A stretch of 64,000 bases of DNA, taken from the NCBI RefSeq assembly GCF_029626175.1, contig NZ_JARUBM010000002.1, positions 6,796,001-6,860,000 on the forward strand, given 5' to 3'. The stretch is from Micromonospora sp. WMMD1082 (lineage in GTDB: Bacteria; Actinomycetota; Actinomycetes; Mycobacteriales; Micromonosporaceae). The notes below the pieces were generated by a model. The model saw nothing but the letters and a program-made list of their open reading frames with translations, had not been told where the DNA came from and searched no databases. Positions 16,046-25,545 of the stretch are shown piece after piece; within the stretch, counting starts at the first letter, position 1; each line of letters opens with the position of its first letter. A program made the position numbers and the translations under genes.

Positions 16046-17098
16046 CTACTCCCGGATCCACGGGGGCCCGGCGACAGCCAGCCGCCCGGCCAGTTCGTCA
16101 AGGTCCTCCGCCAGCCGTGGCCTGACCGCGACCCCCTCGGTCAGGCTCGCGGCGGCGCGGGCGGCCGAACCCTCGCCAGGCAGCCGGGGCGGCGGCTGGC
16201 CCTCGCCGGGCGGGACCGCCCGGACCTGCGCGACCAGGTCCGACACGTGGGCGTCGAAGCCGTCCGGACCGCCCAGGGCGGAGACGTCGAGGGCGAGGAA
16301 CAGGTGGCCCACCCCGCCCGCGAGGTGCCGGTGCGGGTCGGCGGCCAGCCCGAACGGCGACCCGGTCAGCGCACCGGCCAGGATCTCCAGCACCAGCGCG
16401 AGGCCATACCCCTTGTGCCCGCCGACCGGTGCGAGCAGGCCACCGTCGATGATCTCCCGGGGGTCCGTGCTGGGCCGCCCGTGCCGGTCGAATCCCCAGC
16501 CGGCCGGGACCGGCTCGCCCGCCTCGGCGGCCAGCCGGAGCCGGCCGATGGCGACCTGGCCGAGCGCGATGTCGAGCGCGATCGGTGGATCGGGGGCCGG
16601 CCGGGGCACCGCCAGGGAGAGCGGGTTGTTGCCGAGCACGGCCCGGGTGCCGCCGGGCGGCGCGATCCGGGCCTTCGCCGTCGACGTGCCGATCCCGATC
16701 ATGCCGGACCGGGCGATCCGCTCGGTGTAGAGCGCGGCGGCGCCGAAGTGGTGACTGGCGCGTACCCCGACGACACCGACGCCGTACCGGGTGGCGAGCC
16801 GGACCGCCTCCTCGACCGCCAGGACCGACGGTCGGAACCCGTATCCGCCGTCGGCGTCCACCAGCGCGGTCGCCCCCCGCCCGCCGATCAGCCGGACGTC
16901 GGGGGTGCGGTTGATCTCCCCGGCGGAGATGCTGCGGACGTACTGCGGCAGTCGCGTGATGCCGTGGCTGGTCACACCACGGGCGGTGGCGTCGGCCAGG
17001 CCCTCGGCGGTGGCCCGCGCGTCCTGCTCGGCGAGGCCGGCCGCGCGCAGCAGCGCGGCGGCGAAGCGGGTCAGGTCCGGGTGGGTGATCCGCGGCAC
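16046..17098 (-). CDS. Ldh family (malate/L-lactate/ureidoglycolate) dehydrogenase
   Basis: NAD(P)-dependent 2-hydroxyacid dehydrogenase of the Ldh2 fold (not the Rossmann type), 350 residues. GTG 17098 is chosen because AGGAGGAG precedes it. Family landmarks: the N-terminal helix LTRFAAALLRAAGLAEQDA, the catalytic His motif VTSHGITRLPQYV, the region RASHHFGAAALY, the nucleotide loop LGNNPLSLAVPRP and GGHKGYGLAL. It oxidises a 2-hydroxy-dicarboxylate such as malate or sulfolactate. Beside two tartrate enzymes, a tartrate- or malate-like substrate is plausible. Confidence 0.88.
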   Translation of the reverse strand: MPRITHPDLTRFAAALLRAAGLAEQDARATAEGLADATARGVTSHGITRLPQYVRSISAGEINRTPDVRLIGGRGATALVDADGGYGFRPSVLAVEEAVRLATRYGVGVVGVRASHHFGAAALYTERIARSGMIGIGTSTAKARIAPPGGTRAVLGNNPLSLAVPRPAPDPPIALDIALGQVAIGRLRLAAEAGEPVPAGWGFDRHGRPSTDPREIIDGGLLAPVGGHKGYGLALVLEILAGALTGSPFGLAADPHRHLAGGVGHLFLALDVSALGGPDGFDAHVSDLVAQVRAVPPGEGQPPPRLPGEGSAARAAASLTEGVAVRPRLAEDLDELAGRLAVAGPPWIRE

Positions 17099-17169
17099 GG
17101 GTGTCTCCTCCTGTCGACGGGTGCGCCGGTCCGGCCGGCGGCCGGTCGGGCGAGGCGTGCGGCGCGGGC

Positions 17170-18333
17170 TCAACGCAGCCGTTCGCGCAGCAGGGCGTGC
17201 AGGTCGGCCTTTGTCTCCAGGCCGATCCCCGGGGCGTCGGGCAGCCGGACGTACCCGTCGACCACCTCGATGCCATCGGCGAAGCCGTTGAAGGGCGGGA
17301 ACAGGTCCGGGTAGCTCTCGTTGCCGCCCAGGCCGAGCCCGGCCGCGATGTTCAGCGACATCTGGTGCCCGCCGTGCGGCAGGAACCGCCGCCGCGACCA
17401 GCCCCGCTCGCCCGCCTCGGCCAGGATCCGCCGGTACTCGACCAGCCCGTAGCTGAGCGCGCAGTCGAACTGCAACACGTCGGTGGCCGGCCGCAGCCCG
17501 CCGTACCGCAGCAGGTTGCGCGCGTCGGCCAGGGAGAAGAGGTTCTCGCCGGTCGCCAGCGCCCCCGGATAGCGCTCGGCCAGCCGGGCGTTGAGTTCAT
17601 AGTCCAGCGGGTCGCCGGCCTCCTCGTACCAGGCCAGCCCGTACGGGGCCAGAGCGTCGCCGTAGGCGAGCGCGGTCTCCAGGTCGAACCGGCCGTTGGC
17701 GTCGACGGCGAGCCGGTCGCCGGAGCCGACCACCGCCAGCACCGCCTCGATCCGGCGCAGGTCCTCGGTCAGGCTCGCCCCGCCGATCTTCATCTTCACC
17801 ATGGAGTAGCCGAGGTCCAGATAGCGGCGCATCTCGTCGCGCAGCCCGCCCAGCCCGGCCCCGGGCTGGTAGTAGCCGCCGGCCGCGTAGACGAAGACCG
17901 ACTCGTCCGCCGTACCGTCGCGGAACCGGTCGGCCAGCAGCGACCAGAGCGGGCGGTCCGCGAGCTTCGCCGCGAGGTCCCACAGCGCCATGTCCAGCAC
18001 GCCGACCGCGACCGCCCGCTCGCCGTGCCCGCCGGGCTTCTCGTCGCGCATCAGCACCGGCCAGGCGCGCACCGGGTCGAGCCGCCCCGCGTCGTCGAGC
18101 AACTCGCCGGGCTCGGCGCCGAGCAGGCGCGGGACGAAACGTTCCCGCAGCAGTCCGCCGACGCCGTACCGGCCGTTGGAGTTGAAGCCGTAGCCGACCA
18201 GCGGCGCCCCGTCGCGCTCGACGTCGCAGACGACGGCGACGACCGAGGCGGTCATCGCGGCGAACGAGATGTAGGCGTTGGCGATGCCGGACCGGATCGG
18301 CACGGTCGCCTCGCGGACCTCCACGATTCTCAT
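17170..18333 (-). CDS. tarD: D(-)-tartrate dehydratase (enolase superfamily)
   Basis: 387 residues, ATG 18333 behind GAGGAGA. Expected to dehydrate D-tartrate to oxaloacetate using Mg. The barrel residues can be counted: general acid/base Lys182 in VKMKIGG, metal ligands Asp211 (VDANGR), Glu237 (WYEEAG) and Glu263 (TGEN), and His320 (LPHGGHQ). All sit two residues before the positions I remember for the Bradyrhizobium enzyme (Lys184, Asp213, Glu239, Glu265, His322). The N-terminal capping domain also matches (VGYGFNSNGRYGVGGLLRER). Its product would feed the TCA cycle. It lies 10 nt after the ABC permease gene. Confidence 0.88.
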   Translation of the reverse strand: MRIVEVREATVPIRSGIANAYISFAAMTASVVAVVCDVERDGAPLVGYGFNSNGRYGVGGLLRERFVPRLLGAEPGELLDDAGRLDPVRAWPVLMRDEKPGGHGERAVAVGVLDMALWDLAAKLADRPLWSLLADRFRDGTADESVFVYAAGGYYQPGAGLGGLRDEMRRYLDLGYSMVKMKIGGASLTEDLRRIEAVLAVVGSGDRLAVDANGRFDLETALAYGDALAPYGLAWYEEAGDPLDYELNARLAERYPGALATGENLFSLADARNLLRYGGLRPATDVLQFDCALSYGLVEYRRILAEAGERGWSRRRFLPHGGHQMSLNIAAGLGLGGNESYPDLFPPFNGFADGIEVVDGYVRLPDAPGIGLETKADLHALLRERLR

Positions 18334-18343
18334 GACGGTCTCC

Positions 18344-19261
18344 TCACTGGCGGCGCACCCGGGGGTCGATGGCGGCGTACGAGAGGTCGACCAGCAGGTT
18401 GACCACGATGACGAGCACCGCCACGACCACCACCGTGGACTGGATCAGCGGCAGGTCCCGCTGCTGGATCGCGCCGATGAACAGGCTGCCGATGCCGGGC
18501 CAGCCGAAGACGGTCTCCACCACGACCGCGCCGTTGAGCAGCGACACGGCTTCCGCGCCGGCCACCGTGACGACCGCGATCGCGGAGTTGCGCAGGCCGT
18601 GCCGGTAGACGATCGCGGTCTCCGGAAGGCCCTTGGCCCGCGCGGTCACCGGGTACTGCTTGCCCATCTCGTCGATGAGCGCCGAGCGGGCGACCTGGGC
18701 CACCCGGCCCATCGGACGCATCATCAGCGTCAACGCCGGCAGCACCAGGTAGGCGGCGCCGCCGTAGCCGGAGGTGGGAAACCAGCGCAGGTGGATCGCG
18801 AAGCCCAGGATCAGCATCAGGCCGAGCCAGAAGTCGGCGATGGAGACCCCGGCCAGCGACACGGTGGTGATCCCCCGGTCGAGCGTGGAGCCGGGCCGGC
18901 GGGCGGAGAACACCCCGAGCGCGACGGCCAGCGGCAGCGCCACGGCCAGCGTCACGGCGGTGAGCAGCAGGGTGGCGGGCACCCGCTGGAGACTGATCTC
19001 CAGCGCCGGGGCGGACTGCCACAGCGAGTCGCCGAAGTCCCCGCGCAGCCAGTCCGCGGCGGTGCGGGCGAAGCGGACGTGGATCGGGTCGTCGAGCCCC
19101 AGCCGGGCGCTGAGCGCGGCGACGTCGGCCTCCGACGCCTCCACCGGCAGCATCAGCCGGGCCGGGTTGCCGATGGCGCTGGAGATGCCGAAGACCGCGA
19201 CCAGCACACCGAACAGCACGAACAGCGAGAAGACCAGCCGCTTGAGCACGTAACGCAGCAC
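18344..19261 (-). CDS. ABC transporter permease (DppB/OppB type)
   Basis: Inner-membrane permease of 305 residues with six hydrophobic segments and the N-terminal signature MLRYVLKRLVFSLFVLFGV. The family stretch GDFGDSLW appears near 95-102 and the EAA loop GLRNSAIAVVTVAGAEA.. before the last helices. GTG 19261 starts one base after the stop of the tartrate dehydrogenase gene and is preceded by GGGGGG. Its natural partner DppC is encoded three genes upstream, an uncommon split of dppB from dppC by enzyme genes. Confidence 0.9.
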   Translation of the reverse strand: MLRYVLKRLVFSLFVLFGVLVAVFGISSAIGNPARLMLPVEASEADVAALSARLGLDDPIHVRFARTAADWLRGDFGDSLWQSAPALEISLQRVPATLLLTAVTLAVALPLAVALGVFSARRPGSTLDRGITTVSLAGVSIADFWLGLMLILGFAIHLRWFPTSGYGGAAYLVLPALTLMMRPMGRVAQVARSALIDEMGKQYPVTARAKGLPETAIVYRHGLRNSAIAVVTVAGAEAVSLLNGAVVVETVFGWPGIGSLFIGAIQQRDLPLIQSTVVVVAVLVIVVNLLVDLSYAAIDPRVRRQ

Positions 19262-19262
19262 G

Positions 19263-20459
19263 TCAATCCCCCCGGTCCGGGCCGGTCGCGCCGGCCGGCG
19301 GCGGCGGACCGGCCAGCGCCGTCGGTGCGGCGGCGGGCGTGGCGAGAGCGGCCACCACCGCCTGGGTCACCTCGCTGGTGGTGGCCACGCCGCCGAGGTC
19401 GGGGGTACGCGTCGCCGGGTCGGGGTCGGTCAGCACCCGGCCGAGCGCGGCGCGCACCGCCGCCGCCGGGTCGGGGTGCCCGAGGTGGTCGAGCATCATC
19501 GCCCCGGTCCAGATCTGGCCGATCGGGTTGGCGACGCCCTGGCCCGCGATGTCCGGCGCCGAGCCGTGCACCGGCTCGAACATCGACGGGTACTCCCGCT
19601 CGGGGTTGATGTTCGCCGCCGGGGCGATGCCGATGCTGCCGGCGACCGCCGCGCCGAGGTCGGAGAGGATGTCGCCGAAGAGGTTGCTCCCGACGATGAC
19701 GTCGAAGTACGCGGGCCGCTGCACCAGGTACGCCGAGAGCGCGTCGATGTGGTACTCGTCGGTGCGTACGTCCGGGTAGCGTTCGGCCATCCGGGCGAAC
19801 CGCTCGTCCCAGAACGGCATCGTGTGCACGATCCCGTTCGACTTGGTCGCGGAGGTCACGTGCCGCGACCCGTGCTCCCGGGCCAACTCGAAGGCGTAGC
19901 GCAGCACCCGGTCCACGCCACGGGCGGTGAAGATCGACTCCTGCACCGCCAGTTCCTCGTCGGTGCCACCGTGCAGCCTCCCGCCGACCTGGGAATACTC
20001 GCCCTCGTTGTTCTCCCGGACGATGACGAAGTCGACGTCGGCGGGGCCCACGCCGGCCAGCGGCGAGACGATCCCGGGCAGGAGCTGGACGGGACGCAGG
20101 TTGACGTACTGCCGGAAGTGCCGCCGGATCGGGATGAGCAGGCCCCAGAGCGAGACGTGGTCCGGCACGGTGGGCCAGCCCACGGCGCCGAGGAAGATGG
20201 CGTCGAACCCGGCCAGCCGGTCCAGCCCGTCGGCCGGCATCATCGCACCGGTGCGCGCGTAGCGGGCGCAGTTCCAGTCGAACTCGGTCCACTCGAACTC
20301 GACCCCGGCGTCGGCACCGGCCGCGTCGAGTACGGTGACGGCCGCCGCCACCACCTCCCCGCCGATGCCGTCGCCCGGGATGACCGCGATGCGGTGGCGG
20401 GTGGTGCCCGACGACCCGTTCGGGGCCGGGACCCGCACGTACGGGGTGCGGGCCGTCAC
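19263..20459 (-). CDS. ttuC: tartrate dehydrogenase/decarboxylase-type enzyme
   Basis: NAD-dependent beta-decarboxylating dehydrogenase of the isopropylmalate/isocitrate family, 398 residues. GTG 20459 overlaps the upstream stop as GTGA. Start of the fold: HRIAVIPGDGIGGEVV. The tartrate-type features are YVNLRPVQLLPG, VDFVIVRENNEGEYSQVGGR, the catalytic Lys in SATKSNGIVHTMPF and the metal Asp cluster in SNLFGDILSDLGAAVAGSIG. Enzymes of this subgroup oxidise tartrate and also decarboxylate malate or tartrate. Isopropylmalate dehydrogenase is less likely given the operon. A proline-rich C-terminal tail (PPPPAGATGPDRGD) is atypical. Confidence 0.85.
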   Translation of the reverse strand: MTARTPYVRVPAPNGSSGTTRHRIAVIPGDGIGGEVVAAAVTVLDAAGADAGVEFEWTEFDWNCARYARTGAMMPADGLDRLAGFDAIFLGAVGWPTVPDHVSLWGLLIPIRRHFRQYVNLRPVQLLPGIVSPLAGVGPADVDFVIVRENNEGEYSQVGGRLHGGTDEELAVQESIFTARGVDRVLRYAFELAREHGSRHVTSATKSNGIVHTMPFWDERFARMAERYPDVRTDEYHIDALSAYLVQRPAYFDVIVGSNLFGDILSDLGAAVAGSIGIAPAANINPEREYPSMFEPVHGSAPDIAGQGVANPIGQIWTGAMMLDHLGHPDPAAAVRAALGRVLTDPDPATRTPDLGGVATTSEVTQAVVAALATPAAAPTALAGPPPPAGATGPDRGD

Positions 20460-20815
20460 AGCTCGCCCGCCGGTCGGCGCCGCGGGACGAACCCGGGGGG
20501 CAGGTGCGGGGTGATGTCGCGGTAGACGTTGCGGGTGATCGCGACGTGCTTGCGCACCTCGGCGGTCCACGGCGAGGGTGGCTCGGAGAGCGCCAGGTAG
20601 GGCTCGCTCTGGAGTACCTCGGGGCTGGCGAGGTCGTACAGGGCCAGGTACTTGGGCTGGCCGGTCACCGCGACGAAACGGCGCCCGCCCAGGAAGCCCG
20701 GCACGCTCAGCCGCTCGGCGAAGTGCTCCTCGGTGTACCAGCGGTTCAGCTTCTCCTCGAAGGCCGGCTCCGGTTCCATCATCACCAGAAGCAGGCCGCT
20801 GCCGTACTGACTCAT
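20456..20815 (-). CDS. small dimeric alpha/beta-barrel (EthD-like) protein
   Basis: 119 residues, ATG 20815 with a GGGAGAG tract upstream. The pattern LLLVMMEPEPAFEEKLNRWY, EEHFAERLSVPGFLGGRRF, KYLALYDLASPEVLQSEPYL is that of ferredoxin-like dimeric barrels related to EthD, in which a conserved Y..EH..E..PGF motif lines the pocket. Members are often accessory enzymes in degradation operons. Function here is unknown. It is coupled to the tartrate dehydrogenase gene by a GTGA overlap. Confidence 0.7.
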   Translation of the reverse strand: MSQYGSGLLLVMMEPEPAFEEKLNRWYTEEHFAERLSVPGFLGGRRFVAVTGQPKYLALYDLASPEVLQSEPYLALSEPPSPWTAEVRKHVAITRNVYRDITPHLPPGFVPRRRPAGEL

Positions 20816-20857
20816 CCTTCTGCTCTCCCTTGCTGCCGGTGGCGGTCGACTGGTCGG

Positions 20858-21895
20858 TCAGAGTTCCCGGTCGAGGGGGACCAGGAAGCGGCCGTTGTCG
20901 ATCCGCTTCTCCCCGTCGACGTAGAGCGTCGGTTGCAGCACGACGCCGTCCATGTGCAGGTTGCTGTGCACCGTGCCGCCGACGTCGGAGTTGGTGCCGA
21001 GGCCGAAGTGCATCGCCCCGAGGATGTTCTTGTCCTCCCGCTGGCTGCCGACGATCCGGGCCCGCCGGTTCAACCCGACCGAAGCCTCGGTGGGGAACTG
21101 GTACGCGTTGTCGTCGCCGTAGTTCTCCAGGTGGTCGCGGAGCCGCTTGGCGTCCGAGCCGCCGGTGACGTCGACGATCCGGCCCTCGCGGACCTTGAGC
21201 GTGATCGGATGGTCGATCCGGCCGAGGTGGTGCATGGTCAGGTCGATGACGAAGGTGCCCTCGCCGGTGCCCTCCAGCGGCGGCACGTTGAACTCGCCGG
21301 TCGGGAAGAGGCAGGCGTACATCGGGCTGCCCTCGCGCCCCTCCTCGGTGCGCCGGTACGCCTTGAACGGGTCCCAGTCGGCCGGGCGCAGCGGCGGCAC
21401 GAAGATCCGCCCGGCCACCCCGTACGTCATGTCGGTGCCGAACTCGGAGGTCACCCGGACCTCCTTGGCGTCCTCGCCGAAGACGTTGAGCGCGGTGTAG
21501 TGCTTCATCCGCGAGATCTCGTGGTAGTCCTCGGTGGCGGCGCCGTACTGGAACATCTCCAGGGTGACCTTGCCGTCCATGCAGATGGTGGGCACACCCG
21601 CCGCCATCGAGGCCATGGAGGCCGGCGAGTGCAGCATGGCGGTGGAGGCGAGCAGGACGTTGACGTCGGCCTTCAGCATGGCGGCGGCGACGGCGGCCGG
21701 CGGGTCGTAGTAGTCGGCCGGACGCGGGTCGAACATCGCCAGCGTCGGCTCGGCGCCGATGTCGGCGACGATGGTCAGCGACGCCTGCCAGACCCGGGGG
21801 TCCTGGGCGGTGTCGGTCAGCACGAGCACCTGGTCGCCCGCCTTCACGTTGGCGGTGAACGGCCGGCGCAGGTACTTCAGCGTGCCAGTGATCAC
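20858..21895 (-). CDS. M29 aminopeptidase/NicX-like metalloenzyme
   Basis: 345 residues from GTG 21895 (GGAGAC upstream). Resembles COG2309 proteins: an N-terminal Rossmann-like domain (NVKAGDQVLVLTDTAQDPRV; TICMDGKVTLEMFQYG) and a C-terminal metal-binding region with AMHFGLGTN and HSNLHMDGVV near 290-315 supplying the His/His/Asp ligands. This fold serves both M29 aminopeptidases and 2,5-dihydroxypyridine 5,6-dioxygenase (NicX). Within a catabolic operon the ring-cleaving or hydrolytic role is open. Co-occurrence with alpha/beta hydrolases is seen in nicotinate pathways, but the other nicotinate genes are absent. Confidence 0.7.
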   Translation of the reverse strand: MITGTLKYLRRPFTANVKAGDQVLVLTDTAQDPRVWQASLTIVADIGAEPTLAMFDPRPADYYDPPAAVAAAMLKADVNVLLASTAMLHSPASMASMAAGVPTICMDGKVTLEMFQYGAATEDYHEISRMKHYTALNVFGEDAKEVRVTSEFGTDMTYGVAGRIFVPPLRPADWDPFKAYRRTEEGREGSPMYACLFPTGEFNVPPLEGTGEGTFVIDLTMHHLGRIDHPITLKVREGRIVDVTGGSDAKRLRDHLENYGDDNAYQFPTEASVGLNRRARIVGSQREDKNILGAMHFGLGTNSDVGGTVHSNLHMDGVVLQPTLYVDGEKRIDNGRFLVPLDREL

Positions 21896-21921
21896 GATGT
21901 CTCCTTGGTGGTGCGAAGGGG

Positions 21922-22833
21922 TCATTTCTGTGGGCCGGACCGCTCCCGCATCCAGTTGGCGAGGATGTTCAGGCTCAGCGCGGTGAAGAGGATGGCGAGG
22001 CCGGGGAACATGATCAGCCACCAGGCGTTACGCAGGTACTCGCGTCCCTCGGAGAGCATCTGCCCCCAGGACGTGTCCGGTGGTTGGATGCCGAGGCCGA
22101 GGAAGCTCAGCGACGACTCGGTGAGCAGCACGGTGGCGACTTCGAGGGTGGCGAGGACCAGGATCGGCGAGAGCAGGTTCGGCAGCATGTGCCGGAAGAT
22201 CACCCGCAGGTCCCGGGCACCGATCGCGTGCGCCGCCTCGACATAGAGCTGCTCGCGCAGCGTCAGCATGAGTCCCCGGGTGAGTCGGGTGTAGACCATC
22301 CACCGGATCACCGCCAGGACCAGGATGACGTTGAGGAAGCTGCCGCCCAGGACGTAGAGCACCAGCAGGGCGATGAGCAGCGACGGGATGCTCATCTGCA
22401 GGTCGACGAAGCGCATCACCACCTCGTCGGTCCGGCCCCGGTAGTGCCCGGCGACCAGGCCGACCGCGACGCCGACCACGCCGGAGAGCAGGACGCTGGC
22501 CAACCCGACCGCCAGGGTCACCCGGGCGCCGAGGATGATCCGGCTCAGCACGTCCCGCCCGAGGGCGTCGGTGCCGAGCAGGTGCGGCAGGCCACCGTCG
22601 GCGGCGGCGGTGCCCGGCGGCAGGTTCCGCATCGACAGGTCGATCAGGTGCGGGTCGTGCGGGCTGACCAGCGGGCCGAACACGGCCCCGATCGAGAGCA
22701 GGAGCAGGAACAGCGCCGCCGCCGCGGCCAGCTTCTGACCGGCCAGCCGACGCCACGGGGGCACCCGTACGGCAGCCGACAGGTCGGCCGCCGCGGCCAC
22801 CGGACCGGGCCGGGGGGCATCGAGGGTGGCCAT
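21922..22833 (-). CDS. ABC transporter permease (DppC/OppC type)
   Basis: 303 residues, ATG 22833 after AAGGAG. An N-terminal cytoplasmic segment is followed by the first helix (LAAAAALFLLLLSIGAVFGPL). The DppC-specific periplasmic block HLLGTDALGRDVLSRIILGAR is near 92-112, and the EAA loop region is AAHAIGARDLRVIFRHMLPN. The last helices end in ILFTALSLNILANWMRE. It pairs with the DppB-type permease at 18344-19261 to form the membrane channel. Confidence 0.9.
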   Translation of the reverse strand: MATLDAPRPGPVAAAADLSAAVRVPPWRRLAGQKLAAAAALFLLLLSIGAVFGPLVSPHDPHLIDLSMRNLPPGTAAADGGLPHLLGTDALGRDVLSRIILGARVTLAVGLASVLLSGVVGVAVGLVAGHYRGRTDEVVMRFVDLQMSIPSLLIALLVLYVLGGSFLNVILVLAVIRWMVYTRLTRGLMLTLREQLYVEAAHAIGARDLRVIFRHMLPNLLSPILVLATLEVATVLLTESSLSFLGLGIQPPDTSWGQMLSEGREYLRNAWWLIMFPGLAILFTALSLNILANWMRERSGPQK

Positions 22834-22889
22834 CGTTCTCCTTCCACAGGCGGGGCGGGTGCCCGGACGGTGCCGGGCACCCGACGTCC

Positions 22890-24461
22890 TCAACTGGTGA
22901 TGGCCATCTCCTTGAGCAGGATGAATCCGTCCAACCGCGGCTTCCACCGCACGTTGTCCGCGAGCCCGAAGTAGAACGTGGTCTGGCCGACCGGGACGGC
23001 GGCGACGTTCTCGTGGACGTTCTTCGCGATCGCGATCAGCGCCTGGTCGCGGGCGTCGCCGGTGAGCTGGCTCGCCTCGTCGTGCTGGCGGTCCAGCGCC
23101 CGGTCACAGTAGGTGCCGACCACGCTGTTGCAGCGGTAGTACGAGTTGACGGTCAGGCTGTAGTCCATCAGCTCGTTGCCGTGCGAGTGGATCACGACGT
23201 AGCCCCGCTGCGGGTCGATCGGCTTCGGCGCGCGGAGCATCTCCTCGAAGGCCACCTGCTCCTGGAGCTGCGTGTCGACCGTCAACCCGATCTTCTCCAG
23301 GTCACCCGCGATCACCTGGACGATCTCGTCGATCCGCTGGATGAACGCGCGGCGGGCCACGATGTGCAGCGGCGCGTCCACGGCCACCCCGTCGGCGCGT
23401 GCCTCGTCGATCAGCGCCTGGGCGCGGGTCAGGTCGTACGGGTAGGCCGAGAGTGACTCGTCGAAGCCGATCGCCGAGGGGCCCACCATCTGCCCGCTCG
23501 GCGTGCCGCCGCCGAGGATCTGGTTGAGGATCTGGTCCTTGTTGATCGCCAGCGCGACCGCCTCCCGGACCCGCCGGTCGGCGAGGGTGGGGTGCATGGT
23601 GTCCGGCCGGGCAAAGATGGTCTCCACGCCGGGGGACGAGACGCACTGCGGCGCGTCCTCGCACTGCTCCTTGGTGAGCCACCGGCCGAAGCCGGCCTCG
23701 CCGCTGGTCACCATGCCCGCCCGGACCGCCTGCTCGGCCCGGAAGACGAAGGTGGCCCGCTGGATCGTCACCTCCCCACCCGCGTCGTCGGCGTCGCCAC
23801 CCCACCAGTCCGGGTTGGCCTCCAGGACGATGCGCTGGCCCTTCACCCACTCCACGAAGCGGTACGGGCCGGTGCCGACCGGCCGCAGCGGGTCCGAGGA
23901 CGGATCCTCCTGGTACGCCTTCATCGAGGAGATCGGCGACACGAAGATGCGCAGCGGCAGGATCGGATCCGGGTCGGCCGAGCTGATGTCGAGGGTGTAC
24001 TCGTCCACCGGGGTAAACGTCATGTCCGGGCCGAGGTAGGAGGTCAGGATGGTCGGGTTGTTGCGGTCCCAGACCCGCGCGAGGCTGAACGCGGCGGCCT
24101 CGGCGTTGAACGGCGAGCCGTCGTGGAACGTCACGCCCTGCCGCAGCTCGAAGCGCCACCGGTTGGGGTCGGGCTGCGACCAGGAGGTGGCCAGCTCACC
24201 GACCAGTTCGTTGGTCTCCGGATTCCGGTTGAGCAGGCTCTCCTCGATGTTGCGCAGGACGGCGTACCCGGCGGTGGTCTTGGCCTGCTCGCTGGCGAGC
24301 GAGTCCGGTTCGGTGGGCAGGGCGAGGGTGATCTCGTCGGTGCTGGCGGAGGTGTCGCTGTCCCCGACGCACGCGACGGTGGAGAGCGCCAGCATCACGG
24401 CGACGCCGGAGGCGATCGCTCGTCGTGCCCGTCCGTTCGATCGTCTGTTCGTGGTTCTCAT
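22890..24461 (-). CDS. ABC transporter substrate-binding lipoprotein (family 5)
   Basis: Extracytoplasmic solute receptor of 523 residues, ATG 24461. An Arg-rich N-terminus (NRRSNGRARR) and a hydrophobic stretch end in a lipobox-like LSTVAC, with Cys31 as the likely lipid anchor. The mature part shows family-5 landmarks: EPDSLASEQAKTTAGYAVLR, WRFELRQGVTFHDGSPF, VGTGPYRFVEWVKGQ and VREAVALAINKDQI. Family 5 binds peptides but also nickel, opines and other solutes. The operon suggests a small organic acid or conjugate. Confidence 0.9.
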   Translation of the reverse strand: MRTTNRRSNGRARRAIASGVAVMLALSTVACVGDSDTSASTDEITLALPTEPDSLASEQAKTTAGYAVLRNIEESLLNRNPETNELVGELATSWSQPDPNRWRFELRQGVTFHDGSPFNAEAAAFSLARVWDRNNPTILTSYLGPDMTFTPVDEYTLDISSADPDPILPLRIFVSPISSMKAYQEDPSSDPLRPVGTGPYRFVEWVKGQRIVLEANPDWWGGDADDAGGEVTIQRATFVFRAEQAVRAGMVTSGEAGFGRWLTKEQCEDAPQCVSSPGVETIFARPDTMHPTLADRRVREAVALAINKDQILNQILGGGTPSGQMVGPSAIGFDESLSAYPYDLTRAQALIDEARADGVAVDAPLHIVARRAFIQRIDEIVQVIAGDLEKIGLTVDTQLQEQVAFEEMLRAPKPIDPQRGYVVIHSHGNELMDYSLTVNSYYRCNSVVGTYCDRALDRQHDEASQLTGDARDQALIAIAKNVHENVAAVPVGQTTFYFGLADNVRWKPRLDGFILLKEMAITS

Positions 24462-24498
24462 ATGCTTGCTCCAAGCCTGAAGAGAACGGATAGCGGAT

Positions 24499-25545
24499 TC
24501 AGCCAGTGCGTTCCAGCCGGAGACGCTCCGCCGCCTGCTCGGCGGCCTCCGCCGGAAAGTGGCACGCACTGTCGTGGTCGTCGGCAACGGAACCCAGCTC
24601 GACCGGTTCCTCCCGGCAGCGGGAGGGGCGCCCCAGGCTCTCGTAGAGCCAGCAGCGCGGATGGAAGTGGCAGCCGGGGGGTGGATGGATCGGCGACGGC
24701 AGATCGCCCCGCAGGACGATCCGCTCCCGCCTGCGTTCGAGGTGCGGATCGGGCACCGGGAGCGCGGAGAGCAGGGCCTGGGTGTACGGGTGGCGCGGGC
24801 CGCCGTAGATCTTCTCGGCGGTCCCGATCTCGACGATCCGGCCGAGGTACATCACCCCGACCCGGGTCGACAGGTGGCGCACGGCCGAGAGGTCGTGCGC
24901 GATGAACAGATAGGTGAGGTGCAGACGTTCCCGCAGGTCCACGAGGAGATTGAGGATCTGCGCCTGGATGCTGACGTCGAGCGCGCTGATCGGCTCGTCG
25001 AGCACGATGAACTCCGGGTCCACCGCCAGCGCCCGGGCGATCCCGATGCGCTGGCGCTGGCCGCCGGAGAACTCGTCCGGGTAGCGGTCGGCGAGTACCG
25101 GGTCGAGGCCGACCAGCCCGAGCAGTTCCGCCACCCGGTGCGGGCGCTCGGCGCGGGCGACCAACTTGTGCACGATCAGCGGCTCGGCGACGATGTCGCC
25201 GACCCGCATCCGCGGGTTCAGCGAGCTGTACGGGTCCTGGAAGACGATCTGGACCTGCCGGCGCAGTTCCCGCAGCCCACGCCGGCCCGCGCCGGCCAGG
25301 TCCCGGCCCCGGTACCGCACCGACCCGCCGGAGGGCGGGCGCAGGCCGACCAGGGCGCGACCCAGGGTGCTCTTGCCGCCACCGGACTCGCCGACCAGCC
25401 CGAGCGTCTCGCCGGCGCGTACGGTCAGGCTGACGTCGTCGACGGCGCGCAGCAACGCGCCGCGTCCCGACGGTCGGGTCACCGGCAGGTGGACCTGAAG
25501 CCGGTCGACCTCGACCAGCGGCTCGGGACTGAGGTCAGGCCGCAT
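24499..25545 (-). CDS. ABC transporter ATP-binding protein (DppF/OppF type)
   Basis: 348 residues, ATG 25545. Walker [10 protein letters not shown] near 52-60, Q-loop [16 protein letters not shown], signature [15 protein letters not shown], Walker [16 protein letters not shown] and the H-loop FIAHDLS. The C-terminal oligopeptide/dipeptide extension with Cys residues ([16 protein letters not shown]) is present. It overlaps the preceding ATPase gene by 11 nt and energises the importer together with it. Confidence 0.92.
   Translation of the reverse strand: MRPDLSPEPLVEVDRLQVHLPVTRPSGRGALLRAVDDVSLTVRAGETLGLVGESGGGKSTLGRALVGLRPPSGGSVRYRGRDLAGAGRRGLRELRRQVQIVFQDPYSSLNPRMRVGDIVAEPLIVHKLVARAERPHRVAELLGLVGLDPVLADRYPDEFSGGQRQRIGIARALAVDPEFIVLDEPISALDVSIQAQILNLLVDLRERLHLTYLFIAHDLSAVRHLSTRVGVMYLGRIVEIGTAEKIYGGPRHPYTQALLSALPVPDPHLERRRERIVLRGDLPSPIHPPPGCHFHPRCWLYESLGRPSRCREEPVELGSVADDHDSACHFPAEAAEQAAERLRLERTG

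Noticed and set aside
14447..17314. 955-codon plus-strand frame
   Set aside because: It runs antisense through three clear enzyme/transporter genes and gives a Gln/Arg/His-rich product without any domain; typical high-GC shadow.
20858..21895. Calling this gene nicX and the operon a nicotinate pathway
   Set aside because: The fold is shared with M29 aminopeptidases, and no nicotinate hydroxylase, maleamate amidase or maleate isomerase is present.
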